Of a stretch of 64,000 bases of DNA, positions 37,166-45,613 are shown one piece after another. Position numbers and translations under genes: made by a program. Each line of letters starts with the position of its first letter. Position 1 is the first letter of the stretch. Below the pieces are notes generated by a model that had not been told where the DNA came from, did no database searches, and worked only from the letters and a program-made list of their open reading frames with translations. Source of the stretch: Thermicanus aegyptius DSM 12793 (GTDB taxonomy: Bacteria; Bacillota; Bacilli; Thermicanales; Thermicanaceae); NCBI RefSeq assembly GCF_000510645.1, contig NZ_KI783301.1, forward strand, positions 2,084,420 to 2,148,419, given 5' to 3'.

Positions 37166-37187
37166 TTGAAACTGAGGAGTGAAATGA

Positions 37188-38990
37188 ATGACATTCCGGT
37201 TTCTTAATCCCAAAGGAAAAAGAAAACGGTTTTATCTGCTGGTCGTTGGATTTTTTTTACTTTCTTCGTTCATTTCCTCCTGTGATTTTGGTCAAACAGA
37301 GACGATCAAACGGGTGGTTGATGAACTTTCATCGGATACATACCAGGGAAGGCTGGTGGGGACACCGGGAAATGAAAAAGCCCAAGAATGGATCATCTCC
37401 CGGATGAAAACTACCCAATTCCTTCCTCTGAACGGAAACTATCTCCACGAATATACGCAATTTGTCCCTAATCTAAATGCCAAACCGGAGTTATGGTTTT
37501 CAGGAATCAAATCGGAGATTTCCCTTCAGCCCCTCTATTTCACCAATCAAGAAGAATTTACCGGTACGCTCTCCTCGGAGATTCAACATCCCTCTTCGCC
37601 AATTATTCTTCTTGCTGAGAATCCCCTTTCCATTGACTGGTCGAATGACCGCATCATCGCGGTGATCGAAAAATCGAATCTCTCTCGTCGGGAAGCATTT
37701 GACGTCTCTATTCATGAAAAGCCCAGGTTTCAGGTGAGCGAAGAAGATTATCAAAGTCTTCTTTCCCATCAGGGTTCAGAAGTTCAGATTCAGTGGAATC
37801 ATTCCGTACGGCAAGAGCGTACCGCAAATCTGGTCATGCATAATCCCTTCGACGGGAAAAAGATAAAACGGATTTTTGTTCTGGGCGCCCACTTTGATCA
37901 TATTGGGAAAAGGGGGAATCTGACTTATCCGGGAGCCGTCGATAACGCATCCGGGATCGCCGCTTTGCTGGATGTGAGCCAAAAAATCGATCCGGCGAAG
38001 ATCCCGGATGATGCGGCGCTCTTTATCGTAGGATTTAACGGGGAGGAGACAGGCCTAGACGGCTCGCGTGCCTTTGCAGCATGGCTAAAGGAGAAATATC
38101 ATCTGCCGGTCTTTGCGATCGTCTTTGATATCCTTGGCATAAAAGGCGAGAGCAAATTAAGCCTTACGGGGAGCGAGTCGTTCAAATCGATCATTTCTAA
38201 CTCTTTGGAGAAGAAGGGGTTTAAGATCAATCAAGAATTGGATGTATCGAGCGATCATGACTCATTTATCCAATTGGGGGAAGAGGGCGTGTTACTGACG
38301 GACTGGAATGAGGAATATATGAATCAATATTATCAGACGCCGTCGGATCGACCCGACCTCATCGATTCGACGCGTTTGCAATCGATTTCTACGGCAATGG
38401 CAGCAACTCTGGAAGAATTATTTCAGCAGGATCACATCGCTTCCCCACAAATGGTAAAACCTTCCCAAGCATCGGAACCCGGCTTGCCGGAAGAGGACGT
38501 AGTGAAAACCGCAATTGATCTCCTAAAGGAAAAAGATCGCTGGAAATATCCTCTCATTTCCCATCCGGAATATAAAGTAAAAGATATTCGAGGCTATACG
38601 GATGAGAAAGGGGAACTGAACAGGATTGAATACAGCTTTCTCCTTGCCGCGCTTCAAAAGAAAGATGCGGATTCGTCTTTAGCGAAAGAGATTTCCGTCA
38701 CCGTCTTTCCTGTGCCTGAAGAGATAGAACCGGAGCAATTTCTCCAAATGGTAAAGGGGGAAAATTTGAAAGAGAAAGGAGCTGTCGAGCTGTTTAAAAA
38801 GAAAACTCCCTATTATACCTTGGAAGCGGAGGGATATACTTTCTATCGAATTTACGCATTGATCCATTTTGACGGAAAAAACGATCTATGCGAAATCGAT
38901 ACCCCATTAACGAAGGTGGGTGACCAGGTGACGGTCGTAGGAGAGGAAGATTTCTTAAAATTTGTTGCAGGGCTAGATATGACCGAATGA
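37188..38990 (+). CDS. M28-family zinc metallopeptidase lipoprotein
   Basis: A 600-aa secreted lipoprotein: basic start, hydrophobic FYLLVVGFFLLSSF, lipobox FISSC (Cys about 32). The M28 domain (residues about 45-420) has the zinc ligands and catalytic acids in order: GAHFDHIG, GAVDNASGIAA, FNGEETGLDGSRAF (catalytic Glu plus zinc Glu), VFDILG and DVSSDHDSF (His). About 180 further residues form an extra C-terminal region of unknown function. It would be an outer-surface aminopeptidase. Start supported by GAGGAGTGAA just upstream. Confidence 0.9.
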   Translation: MTFRFLNPKGKRKRFYLLVVGFFLLSSFISSCDFGQTETIKRVVDELSSDTYQGRLVGTPGNEKAQEWIISRMKTTQFLPLNGNYLHEYTQFVPNLNAKPELWFSGIKSEISLQPLYFTNQEEFTGTLSSEIQHPSSPIILLAENPLSIDWSNDRIIAVIEKSNLSRREAFDVSIHEKPRFQVSEEDYQSLLSHQGSEVQIQWNHSVRQERTANLVMHNPFDGKKIKRIFVLGAHFDHIGKRGNLTYPGAVDNASGIAALLDVSQKIDPAKIPDDAALFIVGFNGEETGLDGSRAFAAWLKEKYHLPVFAIVFDILGIKGESKLSLTGSESFKSIISNSLEKKGFKINQELDVSSDHDSFIQLGEEGVLLTDWNEEYMNQYYQTPSDRPDLIDSTRLQSISTAMAATLEELFQQDHIASPQMVKPSQASEPGLPEEDVVKTAIDLLKEKDRWKYPLISHPEYKVKDIRGYTDEKGELNRIEYSFLLAALQKKDADSSLAKEISVTVFPVPEEIEPEQFLQMVKGENLKEKGAVELFKKKTPYYTLEAEGYTFYRIYALIHFDGKNDLCEIDTPLTKVGDQVTVVGEEDFLKFVAGLDMTE

Positions 38991-39714
38991 ATTGTAATAG
39001 CATTTCCACATAAACCGTATAAATCACAATAACAAATAGGATAGCGGCTAGGATAGCGGCGAAAAAAGCGAAGAAATCCAAAGATCAACCCGATTCATGA
39101 TAATATAGTAAAGAAATGGTGCCAAACACGGTCATGGTACGAAACACAACTGAATGCTTTTGCTTTATTCATATTCAATTAATTAACGAGGTGATTTCTT
39201 ACTATTACCTTTATCGTTCCGCAGCACAAAATCCGCAGCATGTGCCGAACAGGGGCGGCCATGCTTGCCGGAACGAAAGCCGTGTAAGACCTTTTTCGTT
39301 CAATGACAAAGTAAACCATACCAAAACAGAGACGGATTAAATGTATAAATGTTCCAACAAGGGCATATATTATACTCGTACCCGGAAAATGAAACTTTAT
39401 TGCCGCTTGTGGGAACCTGCACATCCTCTGGGAATGCTGCTCTTCATCCATGCTGCAGGGGAACATTCAGGAAAATATTTTCATATAGGGATGGAAAGTT
39501 GACATCGGAATATTGCGTTCATTTAGTCAATTCCGATGTGATCGAGCAATTTACCGGAAGCATTATCTCTGCAGATAAAGAACGCTCCGTATTTCCCAAA
39601 GGAAAACATCAGCTTCTGCATGAAAGCGAAGTGCTCCGGCATATTTTTCATTGGTTAGATGCCCGCTGATGAGGACAAGATGCACAATCGTCAAACCTTA
39701 CAACTTTTTCAAGG
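38991..39714. other. Gene-poor region upstream of the alcohol dehydrogenase
   Basis: Over 700 bases with only short, unsupported frames (the best, 39349-39669 plus strand, 106 codons, has no ribosome site and no family I know). There is a tandem 11-base repeat AGGATAGCGGC at about 39039-39062. It looks like decayed coding sequence; the true 5' end of the dehydrogenase gene may lie here in a damaged frame. Confidence 0.5.
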
Positions 39715-40953
39715 GTGGTTCCGTTGCATTCCTTGCGGTTTCATTTTACCATTCCCCGGTATATATTTGGCAAGACGATGGGCAGGTTATTTCCCTCGCT
39801 CCTTTGGAATTCCGGTTTATCCTGTTTAAAGTATCAGCAAATGCCTGATCCTGTGCTTCCAAATGACCATTGGGTTAAGATTAAAGTGACCTACGGCGGC
39901 ATTTGCGGCAGTGATTTGCATCTAATTCATTTGCATGACAGCCCGTCCACCTCTCCCTTCGCTTCCTTTCCGTTTACCATCGGGCACGAAACTGTTGGGA
40001 GGATCAGTGAGGTCGGACTGGCTGTAAAGAATCTTCAAGTGGGCGACCGCGTGACGGTTGATCCGGTTTTGTCCTGCATGGTTAGAGGACTTCCCAATCC
40101 ATGCGAAGCATGTCGGCGCGGTGATTACAGTCTTTGCAGCCACATGACTGACGGTGATATCGCACCAGGTCTAATGATCGGCGCCTGTCGGGATACGGGA
40201 GGAAGCTGGAGCACTTATCTTGTTGCACACCAAAGCCAAGTCTTAAAGTTGCCTGATGAGATCAACGATTTGAACGGCGTCTTGATCGAACCCTTTAGTT
40301 GTGCGCTACATGGTGTCATGCGCAACCCGCCAAGAGATGACGATACCGTTCTTGTTGTAGGCGCCGGAACGATTGGCATCTGTGTAGTAGCCGCCCTTCG
40401 TGCACTGGATATTGCATGTAAAATCGTTGTTGTATCCAAATACGATGTTCAGACGAAATTAGCCCTTCACTATGGCGCTGATGAAGTCATTGGTTTGAAG
40501 GGAAAAGATTACAAAAGTATTTATGAAATTGCCGAAGCTCTAAAGGCAAGGGTGTTAAAACCGGTCATCGGACCCCCCGTCATTCAGGGAGGAGCTCATA
40601 TCGTTTATGAATGCGTAGGAAACAGCCGAAGCGTCCATGATGCGCTGCGCTTTGCCCAAAGCGGAGGCAAGGTGGTTCTTCTAGGCTTGGCCGGAATTCT
40701 GGACCACATCGACTGGACAACGGTTTGGCTGAATGAATTGGATGTCAGGGGAAGTTTTGCATATAGTACGGAGGAGTTCAACGGAAAACGGATGAGAACC
40801 ATGCAGATTGCCATAGAGTTAATGAAGTTGGGAAAGGTGGACTTGTCCCCTTTGATCACTCATCGGTTTCCCCTTGAAAAATATAAAGACGCTTTGTCCA
40901 CAGTTGTAAACAAAGGCAAAGAAGCTTGTTTGAAGGCGGTGTTCGAACCTTAG
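39715..40953 (+). CDS. Zinc-dependent alcohol dehydrogenase (MDR family)
   Basis: Up to 412 aa. Catalytic zinc site: Cys in GGICGSDLHL and His-Glu in FTIGHETVG. The structural zinc lobe is present but spaced unusually (CMVRGLPNPCEACRRGDYSLC). Rossmann motif VLVVGAGTIGICVVAAL and later GGKVVLLGLAG. It would oxidise an alcohol or reduce an aldehyde with NAD(P). Family N-termini read roughly SIPRYLxxRALG, matching TIPRYIFGKTMG near codon 13, so the start at GTG 39715 is close but not certain. It is followed by a class II aldolase-like gene after 38 bases, suggesting a carbohydrate or aldehyde pathway. Confidence 0.85.
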   Translation: MVPLHSLRFHFTIPRYIFGKTMGRLFPSLLWNSGLSCLKYQQMPDPVLPNDHWVKIKVTYGGICGSDLHLIHLHDSPSTSPFASFPFTIGHETVGRISEVGLAVKNLQVGDRVTVDPVLSCMVRGLPNPCEACRRGDYSLCSHMTDGDIAPGLMIGACRDTGGSWSTYLVAHQSQVLKLPDEINDLNGVLIEPFSCALHGVMRNPPRDDDTVLVVGAGTIGICVVAALRALDIACKIVVVSKYDVQTKLALHYGADEVIGLKGKDYKSIYEIAEALKARVLKPVIGPPVIQGGAHIVYECVGNSRSVHDALRFAQSGGKVVLLGLAGILDHIDWTTVWLNELDVRGSFAYSTEEFNGKRMRTMQIAIELMKLGKVDLSPLITHRFPLEKYKDALSTVVNKGKEACLKAVFEP

Positions 40954-40991
40954 AACAGATGCAGGTATGGGATGTCAGGAGGGAATATGAA

Positions 40992-42080
40992 ATGGAGAGT
41001 TTTACTATTTATGGAAGTTACAACAGTTCCTTTCTTGAGCGGTTGGCGCAGGGGATAAAAAACAAGTTTCAATCGGAAGGGTATCGGTATTACTCCGAAC
41101 CGATTGATCACATCCGGTTGGTATTCAACTTCATTGACCCCGACCATCCCCGGCCCTTTCGCAGGAAAGCACAAGCTACTTTTGTCGTTTCCATTATGGA
41201 AGGTCATAAAACAGAGGAACCGGTATTAAAATCCGCTTATCCTTATCTGGTCCGTTCGCTGTCCAACCATCTGGTCTACATATGTCACGATCATGAAAAT
41301 ACCGATGTCTATTTTATTACCCCTGAGCAGGGATGCTACAAAATTAAATATCATCCGGGCGAAGAAGATTCCTTTTACCGTAAGTTCTATGAAAGGCTTG
41401 ATCCGCTCGCATCTTCGCAGCTTGTGATCAATAATCAGTTTTACGATGATTTGCCTGAACAACTGTGGAAGGGGGACGAGAACACAGAAAAACTGAGCAA
41501 GGCCGGAAAACGGTTGGATCAAATGAATTTACTTCCGGCTCCCTTTCCCATTCAAGAATATTTATCTTCCCGCGATCTCAAGCATTTAAAAAGGCTTTAC
41601 GGCATCGGAGGTTTAAGCTATGGAAATCTGAGCAGCCGGAAAGATAACCGCAGCTTTTGGATGAGTGCCGCGGGGTGCAATAAGGCGAATTTGAAAAAAA
41701 TCGGTCAAGATATTCTGCTGGTAAAGGGGTATGATTCCGATTCAAAAGCGATGCAAATCAGTGTTCCTTCAAATCTTACTCCCAATCGGGTATCCGTCGA
41801 TGCGATTGAACATTGGATGATTTATTCCGAGCATCCGGACGTCGGCGCCATAATTCATATCCACGCATGGATCGATGGGGTCAAGGCAACGGAAATCAAT
41901 TATCCCTGCGGTACCATTCAACTCGCTCAGACCGTGGCAGAATTGATTAAACAAGAACCTGAACCTGCCAGAGCGATCATCGGTTTGAAGAATCACGGCC
42001 TCACCATCACAGGCCCTGATTTGGACGATATTTTCGAACGGATTGAAGGCCGGGTTATGCCTCAGGTTCCGATGGTTTAA
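40992..42080 (+). CDS. Class II aldolase/adducin-domain protein
   Basis: A 362-aa protein. The N-terminal 190 residues resemble no family I recognise. The C-terminal half (about 200-355) is a class II aldolase/adducin domain: GGLSYGNLSSRKD, MSAAGCNKANLKKIG, and the zinc-type His pair in GAIIHIHAWIDGVK with a later KNHGLTITGPDLDDIFERIEG. Such domains cleave sugar phosphates or act as epimerases. ATG 40992 follows AGGAGGGAATATGA. Co-transcribed with the upstream alcohol dehydrogenase; together they may act on an aldehyde released by aldol cleavage (inference). Confidence 0.82.
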   Translation: MESFTIYGSYNSSFLERLAQGIKNKFQSEGYRYYSEPIDHIRLVFNFIDPDHPRPFRRKAQATFVVSIMEGHKTEEPVLKSAYPYLVRSLSNHLVYICHDHENTDVYFITPEQGCYKIKYHPGEEDSFYRKFYERLDPLASSQLVINNQFYDDLPEQLWKGDENTEKLSKAGKRLDQMNLLPAPFPIQEYLSSRDLKHLKRLYGIGGLSYGNLSSRKDNRSFWMSAAGCNKANLKKIGQDILLVKGYDSDSKAMQISVPSNLTPNRVSVDAIEHWMIYSEHPDVGAIIHIHAWIDGVKATEINYPCGTIQLAQTVAELIKQEPEPARAIIGLKNHGLTITGPDLDDIFERIEGRVMPQVPMV

Positions 42081-42098
42081 ACAGAGTACGGAGATGCT

Positions 42099-42117
42099 GG
42101 TTCGATAGAACCTTTTT
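42099..42117 (+). terminator. Terminator after the aldolase-like gene
   Basis: GGTTC-GATA-GAACC stem followed by TTTTT. Confidence 0.7.
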
Positions 42118-42183
42118 CATAATTCCATCGGATCGATTCGATATCAGATAAAATCATCCAACATCACTTTCCTTTTTTTGCGA

Positions 42184-42369
42184 TCATGGTTTCTGCTCAT
42201 TGACCATTTTTTTTGCTAGCTCTCTTGCGAGTCGGATAAATTCGTCATGAGTGATCTCGCCATCGAAGCTCTTTGAAACGATTTCTTCTTCCTCTTTTGT
42301 GAGGTATAACCCCTCCATCGCCAGACTCGCTTTCGCATTTTCCATCGCCTTCTTGAGATCAAATTTCAT
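42184..42369 (-). CDS. VbhA-like small antitoxin, orphan
   Basis: A 61-aa acidic/helical protein (MEGLYLTKEEEEIVSKSFDG, then EITHDEFIRLARELAKK) resembling the VbhA antitoxin family that blocks Fic toxins. AAGGAGTGAAACGGG precedes the ATG. It lies 27 bases downstream of the truncated comM in the same direction. No Fic-domain gene is present in the window, so it is either an orphan or a regulator of a distant partner. Confidence 0.6.
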   Translation of the reverse strand: MKFDLKKAMENAKASLAMEGLYLTKEEEEIVSKSFDGEITHDEFIRLARELAKKMVNEQKP

Positions 42370-42396
42370 CCCGTTTCACTCCTTGCCGAAGTCTCT

Positions 42397-42876
42397 CTAC
42401 TCCCGATCCAGCGCCCGGTATTGGATCGCTTCCGCCACATGGTGGGGATGGATCATGTCGCTCTCCTCCAGGTCGGCGATGGTGCGCGCCACCTTCAGGA
42501 TGCGGGCATGGGCCCGGGCGGATAAGCCCATCTCCTCAAAGGCGTTCCGGAGGAGTCGCTCCCCTTCCCGATCCAGGCGAGCATATCGTTCGATCTCCCT
42601 TGCCCCCATCTGTGCGTTAAAAAGAATCTTCATCCCCCGATACCGTTCCCGTTGTATCTCTAAGGCCCTCATCACCCGTGCCCGTATCTCCCGGGAAGAT
42701 TCCCCTTCCTCCTTCTTCTCAAAGACTTCATAATGCACCCGTGGAACCTCCAAATGAATATCGATCCGATCCATGAGCGGTCCGGAGAGCCGCCCCCGAT
42801 AACGATGCACCTGGGTGGAACTGCAGGTACAGCTTCTTTCCCCATCCTCGAATCCGTAGAAACCGCACGGACAACC
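42397..42876 (-). pseudogene. comM: ComM/YifB (Mg-chelatase-like AAA+) C-terminal fragment
   Basis: The C-terminal third of ComM: CPCGFYGFEDGERSCTCSS, QVHRYRGRLSGPLMDRIDIH, and the C-terminal Mg-chelatase subdomain GLSARAHARILKVARTIADL. The N-terminal Lon-like domain and Walker motifs are missing. Family members read M-N-P-C-P-C-G at this point; here the frame leaves homology exactly at the first Cys and enters unrelated sequence shared with the mobile element. ComM is a helicase that promotes branch migration during natural transformation, so the insertion would impair transformation. Confidence 0.88.
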
Positions 42877-42880
42877 GTGC
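42865..42880. other. Element/comM junction with 6-base inverted repeat
   Basis: GCACGG-ACAA-CCGTGC lies exactly where comM homology ends and mobile DNA begins. Half of it belongs to the native comM sequence. It may be the crossover site of the tyrosine recombinase encoded 1.2 kb away, or chance. Confidence 0.45.
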
Positions 42881-42920
42881 ATGGAATAACTCAGATATTT
42901 TTGTAACCCGTGAGACAAGT

Positions 42921-43346
42921 TTGACTACAACGAAATGCGTTTTAAATGCCGATACACCCGGAAAAAGATTGCGAAAGGCAAGGCTTGAAAAGAACATGAC
43001 GCACCGCGAACTGTCTGATGCTACCGGATTGTCCGTCACAGCTATTAGTAATCTCGAAAGGGATAGATTTAAACCCACCATGCCGAATCTCCGTAAGCTA
43101 TCCACTGTATTAGGCGTGCCGATTTCCTATCTTGGGTGCTTTGAAACCCTGCCTGAAAATACGCTTGGTGAGCGGATCAGGAAAGCACGGTTGTATCACG
43201 GGTATTCCAAGAAAGAGTTTGCAGAGATCATAGGGGTGGATGTTAAGTCTATTCAATCTTGGGAAAAGGATTTGCGCATACCGATAGATGAGTATCTATC
43301 CAAAATCAGAGAATATTTTGTGATATTGGATCGGCCATTTCAATAG
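42921..43346 (+). CDS. XRE-family regulator with two HTH domains
   Basis: A 141-aa protein with two Cro/C1-type helix-turn-helix domains in tandem: LRKARLEKNMTHRELSDATG with TAISNLERDRFKPT, and IRKARLYHGYSKKEFAEIIG with KSIQSWEKDLRIP. It is the first gene inside the element next to the comM junction, a usual position for the control gene of an integrated element. TTG at 42921 is the apparent start, with no strong ribosome site. It converges with and overlaps the next gene by about 40 bases. Confidence 0.8.
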   Translation: MTTTKCVLNADTPGKRLRKARLEKNMTHRELSDATGLSVTAISNLERDRFKPTMPNLRKLSTVLGVPISYLGCFETLPENTLGERIRKARLYHGYSKKEFAEIIGVDVKSIQSWEKDLRIPIDEYLSKIREYFVILDRPFQ

Positions 43347-43527
43347 ATTTTTTATCCGCATCCCATCGAATATATCCTTTTTGTTGCAGGCTTTCCAACG
43401 CATTCAAAATTTTTTCCATACTTCTCCCTGTACGGTACTGTAGTTCTATAGCGGAGGGAAAACGGCCTTTAATCCGAAAGATATTTCGGATGACGATGAG
43501 TATCTTTCTTTCTGTATCGGTTAACAT
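43306..43527 (-). CDS. LexA-like winged-helix small protein
   Basis: A 73-aa protein made almost only of a winged-helix domain resembling the LexA DNA-binding domain (LTDTERKILIVIRNIFRIKG, then FPSAIELQYRTGRSMEKILNAL). Third gene of a leftward trio with spacings of 3 and about 33 bases; all are small and the other DNA-binding member is LexA-like too. Likely a regulator within the element; targets unknown. Confidence 0.6.
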   Translation of the reverse strand: MLTDTERKILIVIRNIFRIKGRFPSAIELQYRTGRSMEKILNALESLQQKGYIRWDADKKSIEMADPISQNIL

Positions 43528-43530
43528 TAT

Positions 43531-43767
43531 TTATTCCTCTTTCACAATGGAAATGATCCGATCCTGAAACAAAATCTGGGCAGAATATCCTTCCGTGGTG
43601 CTCACCTTCACAACATCCCCTACAAACAAAATTTGGGCGGCAACTTTCATCCCGACGAGCACGATTACTCGTCCCATTCCTTCTCCTTCAAACACCAGTA
43701 TTTCTCCGTTAATTTTGGTGCCGATCTTCCAGTTAAATGCTTTGGTTTCTCTTTCGTTTCCATACAT
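43531..43767 (-). CDS. Hypothetical small beta-rich protein
   Basis: A 78-aa protein that I do not recognise. The sequence alternates hydrophobic and polar residues (KINGEILVFEGEGMGRVIVL, then VGDVVKVSTTEGYSAQIL) as in a small beta barrel. ATG 43767 has GGAGGGGATTGTT before it. It sits between two LexA-like DNA-binding genes in one operon. Confidence 0.5.
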   Translation of the reverse strand: MYGNERETKAFNWKIGTKINGEILVFEGEGMGRVIVLVGMKVAAQILFVGDVVKVSTTEGYSAQILFQDRIISIVKEE

Positions 43768-43800
43768 AACAATCCCCTCCACTTCAGTATTCGTTAGATA

Positions 43801-44055
43801 CTATCCAATATCCTGCTTTATTTGGGACGGGGGTTTAATTATCGTAATTGTCCTCGGAAGAGAGGGTTCATATGTGATTATCCCCTTTTTCTTAAGCCTT
43901 TCTAGGTGCCCATGTACAGTGCTGGACGAACTCAACCCCACCATCTCCCCGATTTCCCGTACTGTTGGCGGGTAGTTATGTTTTTCGATGTACGTTTGGA
44001 TAGCTAGCAAGACTTCCTGCTGCTTAGCGGTTAAATTCTGTTTTGTTGTGCGCAT
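43801..44055 (-). CDS. LexA-type DNA-binding domain protein without protease domain
   Basis: An 84-aa protein matching only the N-terminal winged helix of LexA: LTAKQQEVLLAIQTYIEKHN, PPTVREIGEMVGLSSSSTVH and GHLERLKKKGIITY. Full LexA is about 200 aa with a self-cleaving Ser/Lys domain, absent here, so this repressor could not be inactivated by RecA. ATG 44055 follows AGGAGGGTTACC. Adjacent to the recombinase gene, it may hold the element silent. Confidence 0.78.
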   Translation of the reverse strand: MRTTKQNLTAKQQEVLLAIQTYIEKHNYPPTVREIGEMVGLSSSSTVHGHLERLKKKGIITYEPSLPRTITIIKPPSQIKQDIG

Positions 44056-44116
44056 GGTAACCCTCCTATGCAGAACGTTTGTTTTCATTATAGATTATTT
44101 TTTCACAAATTGCAAT

Positions 44117-45025
44117 CTACATCTTCTCCAACGCCCTCATCTGTTCTTCGTGTGAAGGATCGATGTAGATCGCCGTTGTCTGGATGTTCTCATGTCGTGC
44201 CAAACGCCGTATTGTCTCTATGTTCACACCTGCATTCGCCAGGTTCTTGCAAAAAGAGTGGCGGAAACGGTGTGGTGTGATCTTCTCCATGCCAGCGAGT
44301 CCGGCGTATTTGTTGAGCATAACCTGAATTCCCCTTGCCGTGAATTTCCCGGAGCGTTCCGATACAAAAAGATATGGAGAAGATCCCTTTGGATGAGTGG
44401 AACGGATTTTGAGCCACTTCTTCAAGTTTCTGCTGTATTTTTTAATCAGTACAACCGTCGCATACTGTCCTCCTTTTCCTTCCCGGATGGTAACAATAAT
44501 GTCTCCATCTATTTTCACATCCTCGACCTTCAAATCCACCACTTCGGATACCCGAAGGCCTGCATATAGCATGAGATCAATAATGGCTAGATTCCTAATC
44601 CTCTTCCATTCGTTCTTCTCTAATTCCACGTAACTGATGTAACGTTCTTGCTCCTCTTTTGTAAGCCATTTGGGCACCCCCTTCTCTCCCATCTGGTCCG
44701 CTAATCGTACCTTTTGAATCTTGATTCTTACCATGGGATTATCTTCAACAACTCCCGTTTCCACCAGATATGCAAAAAAGGTTTTCAGTGACGCTATGGC
44801 TTTATTAACCGTCGCTTTCTTTCGATTTAAGGTATGAGTTAAGTATGATAAATACTCTTTAACCGTGATCGGCTTGATCGAATCAATAGTTACCTCTCCC
44901 TCGGTATCCTTAATCCATACCATAAACTGTGTGAGAACCGTCTTGTATGCGGCAATGGTTTTTACGTCCTTTCCTTCGTTATGAGACCACTCAAGGAATT
45001 CTTTTACAATCGAATGGGTTTCCAT
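44117..45025 (-). CDS. Tyrosine recombinase / integrase
   Basis: A 302-aa XerC/D-like recombinase. The N-terminal SAM-like core-binding domain (residues 1-95) is followed by the catalytic domain with Arg in YAGLRVSEVVDLKVEDV, Lys in the REGKGGQYATV hairpin, His-x-x-Arg in TPHRFRHSFCKNLANAG, His in RLARHENIQTTAIYI and the nucleophile Tyr in that same segment. It lies 1.2 kb from the comM junction and is the probable integrase of the element. GGGAGGGATAGT precedes the ATG. Confidence 0.93.
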   Translation of the reverse strand: METHSIVKEFLEWSHNEGKDVKTIAAYKTVLTQFMVWIKDTEGEVTIDSIKPITVKEYLSYLTHTLNRKKATVNKAIASLKTFFAYLVETGVVEDNPMVRIKIQKVRLADQMGEKGVPKWLTKEEQERYISYVELEKNEWKRIRNLAIIDLMLYAGLRVSEVVDLKVEDVKIDGDIIVTIREGKGGQYATVVLIKKYSRNLKKWLKIRSTHPKGSSPYLFVSERSGKFTARGIQVMLNKYAGLAGMEKITPHRFRHSFCKNLANAGVNIETIRRLARHENIQTTAIYIDPSHEEQMRALEKM

Positions 45026-45050
45026 ACTATCCCTCCCGAATATTAAGGGT

Positions 45051-45147
45051 ATTCTACGAAGTGTAAAACACAGAGGTAAAAATGGATTCTACGAATAATT
45101 AAAAGGTGATTTGTTAGGATTGTTCTAAGACGGTATGTTCTGCGAAC
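45051..45147. repeat. Repeated TTCTACGAA sites upstream of the integrase
   Basis: ATTCTACGAA at 45051-45060 and 45086-45095, and a relative GTTCTGCGAAC at 45137-45147, which is itself a near-palindrome (TGTTC-TGC-GAACA). They may be operator sites for the LexA-like protein or arm sites for the recombinase. Confidence 0.45.
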
Positions 45148-45180
45148 AAAAAAATACCCCTCACTTTTTTAGGCGAGGGG
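45147..45180 (-). terminator. Terminator at the end of the paralog array
   Basis: CCCCTC paired with GAGGGG around a loop containing six T, followed on the minus strand by TATTTTTTT. It ends the leftmost transcription unit of the array. Confidence 0.85.
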
Positions 45181-45187
45181 GGTCTCA

Positions 45188-45598
45188 TCAAATCGCATCA
45201 AGAATAATCTTTGATTCGATCTCCTTGGCGAGCTCGTCTGCTGCTCCGAAATCTTCTTTTTCGATTAAAGCAATCATCCTTACGGCTTCTTCCTGGAAAC
45301 CTTTTTTCGCGGAAATTGCCACCATCCTAATATATTTCAGGTCCGGAGCGTTTTTGGGACGGAGATAGTATATGAGATTATGGTTTCCCAAGCTATCTGT
45401 AAATACATATACGGGTTGGTATACCATTCCTTCTTTTATTGCCCGTTTGATCATGTTGTTTAATGACTGCATCACTTTTCTTTCATAATCCAATCTTACA
45501 CACACTTCTTTTATGATTTCATAACTGTACAAACCTCTGGGACTAGACATCTTTTCGAACATTTTCTTCTGCCATGATCCGCGAGCTATTTTCCCCAT
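45188..45598 (-). CDS. Family 1 array protein, copy A (unrecognised)
   Basis: A 136-aa protein that I do not recognise. The order of blocks is MGKIARGSWQKKMFEKMSSP, GLYSYEIIKE, NNMIKRAIKEGMVYQPVY, YYLRPKNAPDLKYIRMVAIS, then a helical end EEAVRMIALIEKEDFGAADE with tail KEIESKIILDAI. It is a close tandem duplicate of the gene at 45614-46054, with the same ribosome site GGAGGGGATGAT and nearly the same first 25 codons. The end resembles a short helical-repeat segment; no catalytic motif is visible. Last gene of its transcription unit. Confidence 0.75.
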   Translation of the reverse strand: MGKIARGSWQKKMFEKMSSPRGLYSYEIIKEVCVRLDYERKVMQSLNNMIKRAIKEGMVYQPVYVFTDSLGNHNLIYYLRPKNAPDLKYIRMVAISAKKGFQEEAVRMIALIEKEDFGAADELAKEIESKIILDAI

Positions 45599-45613
45599 AT
45601 CATCCCCTCCGAA

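Larger units (their letters stand above)
36875..37187. other. Intergenic region upstream of the M28 peptidase gene
   Basis: About 310 bases. It holds a short inverted repeat ATTCCAGGA/TCCTGGGAAT at 36920-36940 with too small a loop to be a convincing terminator, then the promoter and hairpin listed separately. Confidence 0.4.
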
